NCBI GenBank assembly: GCA_016110215.1
Contig: JADWQD010000011.1
Coordinates: 62,001 to 126,000 of the forward strand
Length of the DNA stretch: 64,000 bases
Direction of reading: 5' to 3'
Source: Capronia americana
Lineage: Eukaryota; Ascomycota; Eurotiomycetes; Chaetothyriales; Herpotrichiellaceae
How positions within the stretch are numbered: the first letter of the stretch is position 1; each line of letters opens with the position of its first letter. A program made the position numbers and the translations under genes. Shown here piece after piece: positions 1-11,986 of the stretch. Under the pieces are notes generated by a model, which was not told the origin of the DNA, did not search any database, and saw only the letters and a list, made by a program, of their open reading frames with translations.

Positions 1-1365
1 CCGGCTGCTAGACGGAGATCGAATGCACACGGCAGTCGAGCGTGGGCTTTCCCAGCAGGACAGACCAAGGTTGTGGAACTAGCGGGTCCACTTCCAGGCC
101 CGTCTCGGCCTCATTCGTATTGCACCTCTGTCTCTGGATCCCCAGCGACAGCAGGTGCCGGCTCCAGGTACAGCCATTTCGAAAATCCACTGAGACAGCA
201 TCCGGTTCGAGGCAAGAATGGTGAATGTCCACTGAGCGAGGTGCAAGCACGATCGGGGCGCCACGAAAGAGTGGCCCCGGATGTGCTGAGTGATCAGACC
301 GAAGAAGAGAAAGGGGCGGTCGAACCCAAATTGCCGGTCACTGGTAGGAGACGCATGCGCTACACATATGCGTTCGATACGCCATTGCTTCCGGCTGAAG
401 TCCGTGCGCCACGACAACAAGATGAAGAGGTGCAAACTCGCGTAGGGCAATTCCAAGGTCAAGATGACGATATCCGCCCTTGCTCTGTGGAAGCTGAAGG
501 CCAAGGGACGAAGATGCCAAATGAGACGAAGGTTCAGCCTTTATTCCACGCAGGAAATGAGTTCAAGGTTGCCTTTCAGATCTCCAAGAACGACCGCTTC
601 CCGCCGATTCCAATTCAATTCGGAGCGCGAGCTGCAACGAGTCCGCCTGAGCTCCTGGGGGGAGAGCGAAGTCATCCGGCTGAGTTTACGAGGCAGCACA
701 CATCTCATCCGCCTGCACTGCAAATTGGCAGAAGGCCTGCAGCTCTCGCTCAGCAGAACCGCCATTTCAGCGTTTTCGACGGGACTTGGACAACAGTGCC
801 TTTGAGTCCGGTGGGACGATCGCCTGGGAAGCCGGTGAGATGGAGCGGGCCAGCTGAGGAGGTCAAGGTGGGAGGGAAGAAGCGCGGCTATGAAGAGTAA
901 GAGGATGGTGCATGTTTGAGATCAATACTGGGAGACTTGTGAACCTACTGTCAGAATCAAGAAGGCGGTATCGTCATCAAAGGCGACTTACCGGACGGGG
1001 CGTTGGCTCACCTGCATGTTTGGTGCGCCGTATAACTCCTTGCGAGGACCATAGAGTAGCGATTTCGTTTGTTGTGTTTAGTACACGTACCATCGAGGCA
1101 GCGCAGCTCCAACTTCCATTTGAAACGTAAACAACGTCGTCGTCCGGTTGGTTGCGATATGTACTGCCAACATCGGAACCTATCCATGTTCGCAGGAATG
1201 GTTCCCGGTCGTGGTGGTTGATGGTTGTTAGACTCCCCATCTTGCGAAGGGTCTAGATGTAATGTCTCTCGATTTGATGTGTTTCGTGGACGTACCGAAT
1301 AATATTCAATCAATCGTCCGTGTCATAGACGATCGACTCGCCTCCTGGTTGTATTTGTCACTCCC
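1..1365. other. left-edge stretch, no supported gene
   Basis: Open frames exist on both strands between about 8 and 900, including a 275-codon plus-strand frame. None shows a recognisable domain, and on the minus strand several frames alternate between stops. It could hold the tail of a minus-strand multi-exon gene or a decayed one; I cannot decide. The stretch from 900 to 1365 shows nothing except the 3' flank of the dynactin gene. Confidence 0.3.
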
Positions 1366-2067
1366 TCATCTCTTATTCCCAACAGCAGCCCACCTCTCCC
1401 GGCTCTTGACCCCGACTCCCTCATCCACCGTCGACCCCCCACCGCCGCCGCCACTCCCACTCGACCCGGCAGCCCACCCCTCGCCAATCTCACCAATCAC
1501 CCTGCCCGGTCGGCCTGCGATAACCGTCCCCCCGGCCCAGATGGTGTTTGCGGGGAGGACCGTGCCGTCCAGAATCTTCACATTATCCTTGATCATGACC
1601 ATGTTGCCGATAGTGCAATTCGCGCCGATCCACACGTTGGACCGGATCTCTGCGGCGCGGACGTGCGTGTTCGGCCCGATGTATACGTAGTCGGAGATGC
1701 GGAGCATGAAGTAGGTCATTACCTGTTGGGGGTTGCCACCGTTGGAACTCGGTATTGTCGTGAGCCGAGACGGAGGATGCAGCGTGCAGCCGGGGCTGAT
1801 GAAGACGTAGCGACCTAGGTGGATGGAGGTCTGGTCTTGGGTTGTACTGGAAGTTGTGGTGGTAGTGGACTTTGGGTCGGTCTGTGTCGGCGGGGGCTTC
1901 GGCTGTGGAGGACGGACCAGGTCGCCGTGGATGACGACGTCTTGCTGGATCACGCATTTGCCGGCGAGGATGATGTGGCGGGGGCCGAGGACGCTGGCAC
2001 GGCGGCTGATTTTGTTGCCCGTTTCGGTCTCGATGTATTCGCCGCGGACGGAGGGTCTGGGGGGCAT
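1366..2067 (-). CDS. dynactin subunit 5 (p25-like)
   Basis: A single-exon gene of 233 aa starting at the ATG complementary to 2065-2067. The N-terminus (MPPRPSVRGEYIETETGNKI), the hexapeptide-rich left-handed beta-helix in the middle (runs such as VFISPGCTLHPPSR, YVYIGPNTHVRAAEI and VWIGANCTIGNMVMI), and the phrase ILDGTVLPANTIWAGGTVIAGRPG match the p25 subunit of dynactin. p25 sits at the pointed end of the Arp1 filament and helps link dynein to endosomes. Residues about 50-75 form a Pro/Thr-rich insertion (KPPPTQTDPKSTTTT). The C-terminal 40 residues are a Gly/Ser linker that is probably disordered. Both are loops that commonly vary in fungi. The family assignment is by recognition of the sequence; the role is established for the family. 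Confidence 0.85.
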   Translation of the reverse strand: MPPRPSVRGEYIETETGNKISRRASVLGPRHIILAGKCVIQQDVVIHGDLVRPPQPKPPPTQTDPKSTTTTTSSTTQDQTSIHLGRYVFISPGCTLHPPSRLTTIPSSNGGNPQQVMTYFMLRISDYVYIGPNTHVRAAEIRSNVWIGANCTIGNMVMIKDNVKILDGTVLPANTIWAGGTVIAGRPGRVIGEIGEGWAAGSSGSGGGGGGSTVDEGVGVKSRERWAAVGNKR

Positions 2068-4437
2068 GATGAGCCAGAGGGCGAAGGTGTGGGCGGAGGG
2101 GTCAATGGAGGGGGACGATCTTCGAGCTACATTCGACTACGGAGCACGGCGTGGCAACTGAATACGTTCTCTGAAACTTGTGTACTGTAAGACTGTGTGC
2201 TACAAGGCTGTTCTCATTTCTATCGAAGGAACCACGAGGTTGAGGCTAACCTTTTTTGGCCCAATCAGAGAACGCGTCGTCGCGTCGCGTCGTGTTCGCT
2301 CCGCTTGACCTTGAGCTTCAGATTCACTTCAGCTTCACCTCAGTTTCAGCTCAGCCTTCCTAAATATTTGGTACTTGCTAGAATAACATGTCGACGAGGC
2401 ACGGGGTAGTAGATGCATACATGCGGATACACGAGATCACACCTCAAGGTAGGACACATGACGAACGTGTGCACCAAGTGCACCAGTCTTCTACGACACA
2501 TCAATGCTCAGACCCCTGTGGTCGTACTCTGTCCGTGTCGGTCAGCCATGGGGAATGGACGGTAACCAACCACTTTCAACCTTGCCATGGGCTCAGATTT
2601 CATGCTCAGCTGGTCGGAATCTCTGTGTTTTGATCCGCTCTTCTGAGACCTTGTGGGAATTCTGCTTGGCCGGCAACGCGGATGAGTGGAAGACACCCAA
2701 GGTTTTGATTTCATCCACAGTGGTACTCGAGGACCTACAGAGCATCCGACCTGACGCAACGTCGAATGCTGGACGACGCTATTCTTGCAGCTCCTCCCTA
2801 GACCCTGAAGGTCATGCTCTGCTGGTTACTAACCGGGTCACGCGAGTCTCGAGTTGACTTATTCTTCTTCCAGAAACGCCGCCAGATGCAATGGCAGTGG
2901 ACGGGTTATTGAACTTACCGTGGCGGAATTGGCAAACAAAGTGTTGGAATCTGCTTGAATGAGTCGGGTTAAAAGACATGTTATGGAGGCCAAGGCGCGC
3001 TGGAAATCGCATACCAAACAGGCCTCCTACTTGGTCGTGATTGTTGTTGTCGCCCGTCACATCTGTCAGAGCATGCCGGTTCCTGTCATGGGCAAAACCC
3101 AGGTTTCTTGGCGGCTGATTGCGGCGGTTGATACAAACTCTGGCTCGTTCAGGCACCTGAGAGTCCAATCCACGAACCGGGCAGTCAAGGCCACGATATT
3201 CACTTCAGCTTTCTCTGGATGTCGTCGCAAGCATCGTGGCGTCCACCGAAGCAGGACGGGGAGGTCGCGAGCGGATTGGCGCTTTGTCTCTGTATTTCTG
3301 AGAACGAGCTCCTTTGCCGCGCCCGTTCTCTAATGGGGATGCTGCGTACAGTTCAGGGAACGCCTCATGCGCCGCCACTCGTCTTCAAATGCAAGGGTGC
3401 GTGCTCGTAGGGGAAGTAGGAACTGGCCGTTGTTCTGGTCAATAGGGAGCAGATACCGAGGAAATGCGGTCAGTCGCGAAGAAGCTTCGAACACTAAGAC
3501 GGGAGTGGCTGACACATCAAGCGCTGCCGCGTTGCTTGTTCAACTCTTCTTTCTACGCTCCACCTGGGAAGCGTACCCGGGACGCTGTTGGAACATCAAA
3601 GAGGTCCTCACTCCAGCCGATTATAATACGTCCGGACCCACGATGCAGATAACCGCGTAACTGGATCCGAGATACTTTTGTCCCTGCGTGATTCTGGACG
3701 GGTCCAGCGATTGAGAACAGAGTCACGGTCCAAGGCCACTGTCGGCGGGACTGTGGCCGTTTGGTATCTGCTCTCTCCTCCTTGTCCTGGTGACTGCTCC
3801 AGCCATTATCCAGTTGACCAACTGCCGAAAGTGGTGCTTTGGATCATAGACCGCCAACATGGACAAGCCGCAAAGCCAACCCTTCTAGCAGCGTGCTGCT
3901 ATGCAGAAACGGACTTGTTAGGGCTCTCAGGACCTCTCGGTAGTGGAATCCTACCGGATTTTCACATAGATGCCTACGATGCGATTGGCCGCCTATTCAA
4001 CCGTCTATCAGAAGCCAGCTCTCAATGGGTAAGCCAAGCCGGTTTCTTTGCCGGTCATACCCAACAGAAGGTTGGCCCATGGTCACAGTTAATCCGACGG
4101 CGCCCCAGAAGTACACGATTCCCCACAAACTGAACCCCAAATCCCCGCAAACATCTTGGCTTCACAGCGACTATCATTGTCGTTGCGCATATTGAGTGGC
4201 ATCTGCGTGGACACCATACGGAGCTAGCGATGTCGATTCATATGTGGCACGGTGGAATACCGCCTGGTCGATCACGGCAGTTGATCAGACACAATTGCCG
4301 CCTATCACTCCAGCCTCCACACAGGGGTTGCATGTCATCCGCACCGACGCCAATATAAACGCCCGAACTCCACCAGGGCAGTCTTTGCAGGACCCCGTCT
4401 CTGCTGGTGATCGAGTCGACCCCAACTAAAGGGCAAT
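2068..4437. other. intergenic, no supported gene
   Basis: This 2.4-kb stretch lies between the divergently transcribed dynactin and MFS genes. Open frames of 60-150 codons occur on both strands but none has domain-like content. I see no RNA gene. It presumably carries both promoters. Confidence 0.4.
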
Positions 4438-6447
4438 ATGGCTGCGGAAATCGTCAATGTTGTAAACACCCCGTTAGACACGGAGAAACAGGTCCAGGAG
4501 ACCGTCCTTCATCTCGAAGATGCACTCGCCTCGCTGAATATCGACCCGAAAGATGCAGATGAGGCTTTCGCTTTCCTGCGGGACCATCCAAATGCCGACG
4601 GCGTCACTCAGGAAGCTATTAGCATTCTTGCGGACGAAGGGAAGCGCAAACAGCTCCTGCGGAAGATCGACTGGGCAATTCTGCCCTGTATGATCGCCAC
4701 GTATTTCCTGCAGTTCTTGGACAAGACGACAATCGGCTATACTGCTGTCATGGGCCTCCGTGATGATACGCATCTCAAGGGCCAGCAATACTCGGATGTC
4801 GCAATGATATTTGTAAGTGGAGCCAGTTGGCTTTTGGTTGGGTCAATTTTCGGCCCATCTTTCCATGTTGCTGATAGAATAGTCAGTATATTGGCTACCT
4901 AGCAGCCGAGTTTCCAACTCAGTATCTCTCCCAACGGATATCGAGACTTGGGAAATACTTGGGCGCAAACATCATCCTCTGGGGTGCCGTTTTGGCAGCT
5001 CATGCAGCAGCTCAGAACTATGCTGGCTTGATGATCTGCCGTGCGCTGCTGGGAGTCTTCGAGTCAGTCGTCTCGCCAACACTTGTACTGGTTGTCGCCA
5101 TGTGGTACAAGAAGTCCGAGCAAGGACGCAGAATCTCCTACGTCTATGTTTGCAACAGGTAGGCACTACCTCCGATAGCATTCCTTGGCTGACATTTGGT
5201 TCAGCTTGACATCTATCTTTGCTGGTCTTGTGTCTTGGGGCGTTTCGCATACGCACAACAAGAGCTTCGCAAGCTGGCGAATCTTCCTGCTCACGATCGG
5301 CCTGGTGACCGTGGTGGTTGGCGTGATCGTCTTCTTCTACCTGCCAGATTCGCCCGTCAAAGCCAGACGCTTCACAGATGCTGAGAAAGTCGCAACGCTT
5401 TTGCGGGTCAAGGACAACCAGTCGGGAACGCAAAACGCCCAGATCAAACGATCTCAGATTCTGAAGACGTTCAAGGACCCCGGGGTGTATCTTGTGGCAG
5501 TCTCCGTGGTGCTCTTGAGCGTCCCCACCGCCATTCCAAACTTCTCCTCCATTCTCTTGACCACCTTTGGATATACCTCACAGCAAGCTGTAAGTGCCCA
5601 TGCTTCACAGCCTGATGGGGGCGTCGCACTGACCTGAGGCAGCTGATCTTGAACATCCCGGGCGGCGTGGTCGGAGCTGTCTCGACCATCCTGATCGGCT
5701 ATCTCAGCGACAAATGGAATGATCGAAGTCTCGTCATGATCATCAGCATTCTCCCAACTATCGCCGCATTTGCCATGATGATCGGACTTGATCCTGGTGA
5801 GTTGATGAGAGATTCGCTGGGGGCGGACGACTTCACTCCGACTGCAGTTCTCGACGACTAACATAACGTAGGCGGTGTCCCTAAGAGCAAAGGAGCTCTC
5901 CTGTTTGCATTGTACCTCTGCAACTCTTTCACATCGGTAGGTGTCTGTCTGATATTGTGTCTTGCGCTAGGAACTGACACCGGTGGGTTTCCAGGCCTTT
6001 ATGCTCTTGCTCGTTTGGAATGCCTCAAATCTAGGAGGTCACACGAAGAAGGTGACAGTCAACGCCTTGACGCTCATGCTCTACTGTGCCGGAAACATCG
6101 CCGGCACCGAGTCTTTCCGCGCCTCCGAGGCTCCCGGCTACATCAGCGGAAAGGCAGCCATCATGGCCACTCTGTCAGCTCAGTATGTCACTGCCGATCT
6201 CCTATGTGGCATCATAGACTCCCTAACGATCACGTATCGCTACGTTTCTGCTCTTGTCAGTTGGCTAACAAGTCCACGCAGGGTCCTGGTCTGCCTCGTG
6301 TTGAGGTTCCGCAACGACAGACTCAACAAGAAGAACCGAGAGAAACTAGCGTCAATGAGCGAGGACGAGAAGGAGAGACTGAGACAACAGCTGGCCTACG
6401 CTGACAAGACGGACAGAGAGAATCCATTCTTCGTCTACACCCATTGA
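4438..6447 (+). CDS. MFS transporter, Dal5/allantoate permease-like (ACS family)
   Basis: The spliced model has seven exons: 4438-4812, 4887-5158, 5205-5589, 5643-5796, 5872-5936, 5995-6182 and 6282-6447. It gives 534 aa with every junction in frame. The N-terminus is a cytosolic tail of about 80 residues. The first membrane segment reads IDWAILPCMIATYFLQFLDK, with the DKTTIGY motif typical of the anion:cation symporter family. Later features are LICRALLGVFESVVSPT, a short central loop, and the C-terminal pattern GHTKKVTVNALTLMLYCAGN followed by FRASEAPGYISGKAA, all characteristic of fungal Dal5/TNA1-like permeases. These proteins import organic anions such as allantoate, nicotinate or related vitamins at the plasma membrane; the substrate cannot be read from sequence. 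It ends with a charged tail (NREKLASMSEDEKERLRQQL). Confidence 0.85.
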
Positions 6448-7594
6448 GTGGTGGTTCAGGATGCATTGAGAGCGAGATGTCATGAGCGTCTTTTGCGGGC
6501 ACTCTCACCCAGAGTACAGAGTTGAGAGTTGTGACTTCCTCAACGGCTTGTATCGATCTTTCGAGTACCGTGGCGTCCATCCACCGAACCAGACATCACA
6601 TAGGAATGGAGCTCAATCACCTGTGCGTTTTCTTCTCGCCAGTATCTATGAACGCGCGAGATGGATGTGTATACCCACCCAACCAACGCGACAGGCTACA
6701 AGGTGTGGAGATCTGTCGTCTCCGTCCTGCCCAATACAGAGTGGAACGTAGCGCAGTGAACACTGACAAGGGAAGAAACACAAATATTACCCTCGTGTAC
6801 GATGTACGATTCGGAGAGGAGACGGACAAGGAAGTGCGACTGTGTACTAGGGCCAAGTAAGTACCTTGTATGCGATAGGTACTGAAGGGATTAACGGGAT
6901 GTAATCGAGTGAGGTGACAAATATCACACCCATGGTAAACCATGCCATGCTCGCCACGCCAAGGGTTGGTTAATCTTGCTCGCGCCTCATCTCGAATGAG
7001 ACACAGACAGGGTGGTGTCGCTCCTGTGCTCACCTCCAAGCTCGGGGCCTTACAGTACGATGCTTGGAAATCATCCCCTACTTACGCTACTTCGCTGTTT
7101 TGAGAAAACTGCGGCTCGACGGGCATCCTCGTACTGTAGTTCGTCCTTGTTTGGGGCTTAATGATAGAACAAATGCACTGAAGGGAAGGAACTCACAATA
7201 CTAGAAGACTCAGTGTGGACAGTCTTGTCACTATGCACTCGCAAGCGGCGCGGCGTTAGCATGGCCATAGGGCATCTACATCGCACGAGTAGCTTGTTTA
7301 ATACGACGAGTGCTTTGTGCACGCAGTTGAACTTCCTGATGACCCTTGCCTTATCCTATTTTGTTGCTCGCGGCCTTGCAGAGGTTTAGGATACGTCACC
7401 TGATTGAGAGAAAGAAAAAAAGTCACATCACACCGAGACGATAATTATTGCGCCCAGAATCGCTTTTCACCTACGTACATGCATTAGTATGGAATAGGGG
7501 CCAGAGCACACACAGTCCCCTATACTGTGAGGTACCTAGTTATCGATCAAAAGAAAGGGCAAAAAAAAGATGCCAAAAAAAGGTTGAAAATAAA
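6448..7594. other. intergenic, no supported gene
   Basis: The stretch separates the MFS gene from the tRNA. Only short frames without domain content are present. A/T-rich tracts lie just before the tRNA (7550-7594); on the tRNA strand these provide the T-run terminator downstream of the gene. Confidence 0.4.
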
Positions 7595-7665
7595 GGACGC
7601 GACGGGATTCGAACCCGCAATCGCTTGATTCGTAGTCAAGCGCGATACCATTTCGCCACGCATCC
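7595..7665 (-). tRNA. tRNA-Arg (anticodon ACG)
   Basis: Read on the minus strand, this 71-nt segment folds as a tRNA. The acceptor pairs GGATGCG with CGCGTCC (one G-T wobble). A short D-arm holds the AATGGTAT loop, the anticodon stem CTTGA/TCAAG encloses the loop CTACGAA, and the T-arm is GCGGG-TTCGAAT-CCCGT. The anticodon ACG lies at plus-strand 7631-7633 and would read CGN arginine codons after A34-to-inosine editing. No intron is present. Downstream on the minus strand, A-runs on the plus strand at 7558-7594 supply the oligo-T terminator for RNA polymerase III. The A and B box sequences lie in the D- and T-arms as usual. Confidence 0.92.
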
Positions 7666-9115
7666 TGGGATGTGACTATGTGTCGCGTTATCAATGCCTC
7701 AATTTGTGACTCAAAAATAAGCACAATAAAATATATGCAGCAAATTTTTTCACCCAGTCACGTGGCCTCGTAGATCTTGCGGACTACTACCTCGTATGAA
7801 CCTCGTACTTTGTACTGGGCGTACTCGTACGAGCACTAATACTCCGTACACAGTGGGTGGGTCGAATATCCACATCTATCCTACAGCGTGTTATGTACGC
7901 ATGTGATTTCGGTGATTACAGCGATTATTTCCATAACCGGGCTCCATCATGGAGGACGGCAGGCAGGGCTAGACGTTTGCATCTCACATCCATCTTGGCC
8001 AAATTCACATACATACGTACTCTGTACAAACTTTATTATTGTTTGATCTGGCCCCTAGCATACCTGTACAGTCCGGATGTCCGGACCCAGCGAGCGAGCA
8101 GGGGGAGCAAGGAAAGAAACAGCGAGTGGACTTGTAGACAGAAAGTACGACTGAGTTGGCTAGGATAGGTGGCTAGGTCCGCGGAATTGACGTGCTGCAT
8201 CGAAGTGTTTGTGACATACGTATGTGAATGCGGATGCGGATGTGCAGAGTGCTGGTTGATTGCGCGTACATACATACTACTCGTATGTACATACCGGGTA
8301 TGGAATGTCGCGTGGTATGCGGCTGGTATGAGTGAGGGACGTGGTATGCAGGTGTGGACGGATGTATATATTCGATGTACTAGTAGTAAATATGTAGGCC
8401 ACGAGGGTCCTCTCCGTACATTCATTCTATTCTTATGATCCGTCGGTAGCCACTCGGCGCCATGCCAATGCCATCTATGTAAATACCTAGCATTCCTCAT
8501 CCCCACACGGAGTACATACATACACAGTAATACCGATACATAATGCAGTCCTTGATTAAAGCAATGTTTGAACCTCAAATTATGCGGCACCGCCGCGTCG
8601 TGATCAAGCCCGAGCGCCGTGTTTAGGGCCCCCCATGCCCGACACCCCTTAGCAATCACTCCGTAAACTCCAGGACGCCATGCCGTCTATATCCGCCAAT
8701 TTCACAATTCCATCACGTCGTAGTCTAGGGGCCCAGTATGTAGATGGTACAAGAATTGGACATTGCAAAGCTGTCCGCTTTGGGCAAAAGGTCAACACAA
8801 AATCATCTCGTGGCACGCATGGAGGACAATCTCGTCACTGGTCCACCCGCCTCCTCCATCTGCGACTCGGCTGCCACGGCAGCAATTCCGTCCACGTGTC
8901 CGGAGGAAATCTTTGCCGCTGACCTGACGGCGCTGCATGTTGAGCAGCGTATGACAAATGGGAGGACTGCTTGCTGACGTGCCAAGGTACCTCTATATCT
9001 GGACTTGCATACGCAGTAGATCCAGCGGCCATTGATAGGACAGCCTGCCAAGATGCCTGCAAGGCTGGCTGCCACGGTGACGTAAACCGGGCAAACAAGA
9101 CAGCGTAGAATAAGT
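7666..9115. other. intergenic, TAC/GTA-rich low-complexity DNA
   Basis: From about 7780 to 8560 the sequence is rich in TACGTA, GTAC and CATAC words (for example the palindromic patch around 8265-8300) and carries a TACTCCGTA 9-mer at 7840. A 207-codon minus-strand frame (8036-8659) is rich in His/Tyr/Arg owing to these repeats and is not convincing as protein. A 77-codon ATG frame at 8744-8977 has no recognisable feature. Confidence 0.4.
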
Positions 9116-10825
9116 TCAAGTAAATTCCTTCTCTCCACCGATGCCCTCGCCCAGATCGTGGTGTGGCTCGTCGCTGGTGGCCTTCTTCTCCGCGATTTCC
9201 GGCACTTCAGGACCGAAGCGGGATGAAATCTCGCTGTGAGAGCTGTCCGATGAAGTCGAGCTCGAACTTGACGGGCCTCTCGGCTTGCCGGCCGCGTCGT
9301 CCCTCGAATCAGCCTGCTTCTCCTCGTCGCTGGGTGGAATCAGGTTGGTCGGGGCGAATCGACTTCGTACGCGGATCCGCTCGCCGTACTTGTAGAAGAC
9401 GAAGGGGATGGGCGCCAGAAGGCACGCGACCCCACCGATCAGGGAGCCGCCACCCCCGACGCCCAAAGAATGAAACATTTGACTCGTGAACAGAGGGGCC
9501 GCTGCGCCGCACGCTGAACGGCAGATTGTATTCGCGGCCATCGCGCTGGCCGTGTACATCAAGTACGTGTCGGTGAGGTAGTTGAGGTATGAAACGAAGA
9601 TGATCATGATTGATGTGCTCAAGAACGTGCCCGCCAGAGTGGGCACGAACCAGTGGATGCTGTTGAAGTTGGCGGTCCACGCGAACCAGAACATAGTGAT
9701 GGCGAAGAGGATGCCGCCCAACATGGCGAGCGGCAATCTGTCCTCAGGCTTGCGAGGGAGACCGGATAACATCTTCTTCTTTTCAAGGGATGAGTTGTAG
9801 AATATGACTGCGCCGCCGATGCATGCTCCGGCGACGGTGCCGATCAGTGGAAGCTCGCCGACGCCGGAATTCCAGCCCCGCATCTCCTGAAACACAATCG
9901 GGTAGATCGTGAACAGCATGTAGAGCAGAACGTAGACGATTGAGAGATAGATGGCGACCAGAAAGGAGATGGTGTCGAACAGGATTTGCCAGGGTCGAAG
10001 GAGGGCGACTTTGAACATTGCGGCCAGATCGCGTCCTTCGGCTTCTGCGGGGGCCTTGATATTCTGATACTCGGGGACCCCTGTGGCCCGCAGTCGGCGA
10101 GCTTTGTTGATCAGGACCACCGCAGGAAGTGTCTCCGGGATGGTAAACATCAGCAGCTCCGTCGCTCCTCCCAGCCACAGAAGCACATAGAACGACCACC
10201 TCCAATCTTCCTTGAGCTCGAGGAACCCGCTTATGACGGGCCCGATGGCAGGTCCGATAAAGGTCATCATGGAAAAAATGGCCATGGCGTTCCCTCGCTC
10301 GATAGGTCCCCACACATCTGCCAGAACTCCCGGTGCATTGGTCAGAGGGGCACTGGCAAAGGTTCCGGTCAGGAGCCGGCCCACGAGCAGCGATCCGAAA
10401 TTCGGGGCGAATGCACACAGGAAATTGAAGGCATTGTAGCAGGTGAATGTCACGTAAAAGACATAGCGCCGGCCGTAGAATTCGGAAAGGGGAGCGAAGA
10501 GGAGAGGTCCAGCCACATAGCCCAACAGGAACAGGGTGATGACGAGACCTGCAGCGACTTGGGACACGTGGAAGTGTTCAGAGATGCTGCGAAGACAGCC
10601 CGACGGACTCGAGGAGGCGAAGGTTGCGTTGCAGACGAGAACGACGGCCACTATCGTGCAATACCATCGACGCCGTTTTGACCATTCTTTGGGATTCTCG
10701 ATATCCCCCGGAGCGAAATCAACCTGGCCGTATTCGTTGAGGAATGGCTTAACAGACGGATCGATCTTGCCAGAGCGGTAAGGTTTGGCGACAGGTCGAG
10801 AAAGAATCCTCTCTATTCTGTCCAT
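9116..10825 (-). CDS. MFS transporter, DHA1 drug:H+ antiporter family (polyamine/multidrug type)
   Basis: An intron-less gene of 569 aa when started at the ATG complementary to 10823-10825. The frame extends 45 codons further upstream to another start at 10960, but those residues are not membrane-protein-like. The hallmark N-terminal phrase NPKEWSKRRRWY precedes membrane segment 1. GYVAGPLLFAPLSEFYGRR is the DHA1 motif A region, and GRLLTGTFASAPLTNAPGVLADVW with RGNAMAIFSMMTFIGPAIGPV is the motif C region, as in Tpo1/Flu1-like exporters. About twelve hydrophobic segments are visible. The C-terminal tail of about 80 residues is Ser/Glu-rich (SSSSSTSSDSSHSEISS) and probably phosphorylated. These transporters export polyamines, azoles or small toxic metabolites across the plasma membrane. 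The lack of introns contrasts with the three other MFS genes here. Confidence 0.88.
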   Translation of the reverse strand: MDRIERILSRPVAKPYRSGKIDPSVKPFLNEYGQVDFAPGDIENPKEWSKRRRWYCTIVAVVLVCNATFASSSPSGCLRSISEHFHVSQVAAGLVITLFLLGYVAGPLLFAPLSEFYGRRYVFYVTFTCYNAFNFLCAFAPNFGSLLVGRLLTGTFASAPLTNAPGVLADVWGPIERGNAMAIFSMMTFIGPAIGPVISGFLELKEDWRWSFYVLLWLGGATELLMFTIPETLPAVVLINKARRLRATGVPEYQNIKAPAEAEGRDLAAMFKVALLRPWQILFDTISFLVAIYLSIVYVLLYMLFTIYPIVFQEMRGWNSGVGELPLIGTVAGACIGGAVIFYNSSLEKKKMLSGLPRKPEDRLPLAMLGGILFAITMFWFAWTANFNSIHWFVPTLAGTFLSTSIMIIFVSYLNYLTDTYLMYTASAMAANTICRSACGAAAPLFTSQMFHSLGVGGGGSLIGGVACLLAPIPFVFYKYGERIRVRSRFAPTNLIPPSDEEKQADSRDDAAGKPRGPSSSSSTSSDSSHSEISSRFGPEVPEIAEKKATSDEPHHDLGEGIGGEKEFT

Positions 10826-11986
10826 GGCTGCTGTTGTGGTATGGTCGTTGTTACTTCGGCAGGAGGTCGAGGATGACGAAAAGTGCACGACGACGGCCTT
10901 TTCATAGATCTGGACCCCTTGGCCACTGGTGGGATATTTTCTGAAACTCACGCCATGCAAGCCACCAGGTTAGCAAGACTCGCACGATTGGTAAGGTTAT
11001 CGATGCTCCGCGTCCTCGGCTATACGGCACGTTGTGCCCAGCCAAAGGGCGTCGAGATGCAGTGCTATGTCCGTGAACGACGGAAGGAAAGCTTGGTTTA
11101 CTAGCACGTCATGGACTTGCCGGTGGGTGTCCATGATTCGCAGGCCCCGTCGCCGACGTGGTGGGCGCAAGGCTGGGTTGCATCATTTCCCTTCTTTTTC
11201 ATCAGAGTTTTCGATACTCTACCGATTTGCGTGTCTCGGGTGATCGACTCCGGTGGCCAAGCTCCAGAACTTGTGGAGACATGTTTTGCAATTTGGTCGG
11301 AGATTCCGGCTTTGGGAAACAAGTCAAAGATGCGTGGGCACTAGCATCACCATTGCCCCTTAGCACAGCCTTCCTGCCGTCGCGTTGGTGAAGTCGGCGT
11401 CTGCTTGTGTCCAAGTCAGCGAATCTTGGAACATGCACAACGTGCACAACGTGGTATGAAAGACCTATCAGCATACGCATCCCTGCCAGTTGTGGGTTCC
11501 TTACGCCAAGGGACGGGCATCGCGCCTTTGCAGAAGCCGAGGAACGACAAACGTAACCGCCGACCGTGGTTACTTGACCTTTGTCCAAATCTGGTTATTG
11601 TCCTCGACGATGGCGACCAAGCACTGCAAACAGTCTCAATCTAATTGTAACAACGTGCGCTTCGTCAGCCTTGTCGTTGATTAAATACAGTATGAGAGTC
11701 GTGATGACATATTCTTTTCCTCATACTGTGTAAGACTTCTCGAACACTCAACTGGTAGGCTCGGATTAGGCGCCCTTGCGAATTACTTAACGCCGGGCCC
11801 GTCCGCTACTGGGCGGTTCTCAAGGGCCCTGGGGGGCCTTAAGCCCTGCCTGGGTGACTCCGGACATCGCAACACACTATCTGAGGCTTCGGCCAAACTC
11901 CGGATGATAACGTCCTCGGGTTGTTCTTCACTTCCTGCTGTGACACAGTTCTATGTATCTTCTCTATGTCATCCTGTGAAACAATA
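10826..11986. other. divergent promoter region, no supported gene
   Basis: About 1.16 kb lies between the start of the DHA1 transporter (-) and the ketopantoate-reductase-like gene (+). Frames up to 128 codons are present but look random. No RNA gene or repeat was noticed. A GC-rich patch lies at 11790-11850. Confidence 0.35.

Noticed and set aside
73..900. 275-codon plus-strand open frame at the left edge
   Set aside because: It has no domain-like segments, its codon use looks random, and the opposite strand is equally open in places. It may be a shadow or decayed DNA.
3678..4133. 151-codon plus-strand frame, with a minus-strand reading that contains a short aromatic-rich stretch
   Set aside because: No continuous protein-like reading on either strand and no splice sites that improve it.
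8036..8659. 207-codon minus-strand frame
   Set aside because: Its composition follows TAC/GTA/CAC low-complexity DNA and no membrane or enzyme motif is present.
8744..8977. 77-codon ATG frame near the 3' end of the DHA1 exporter
   Set aside because: Reasonable composition but no family, signal peptide or splice context; too short to support.
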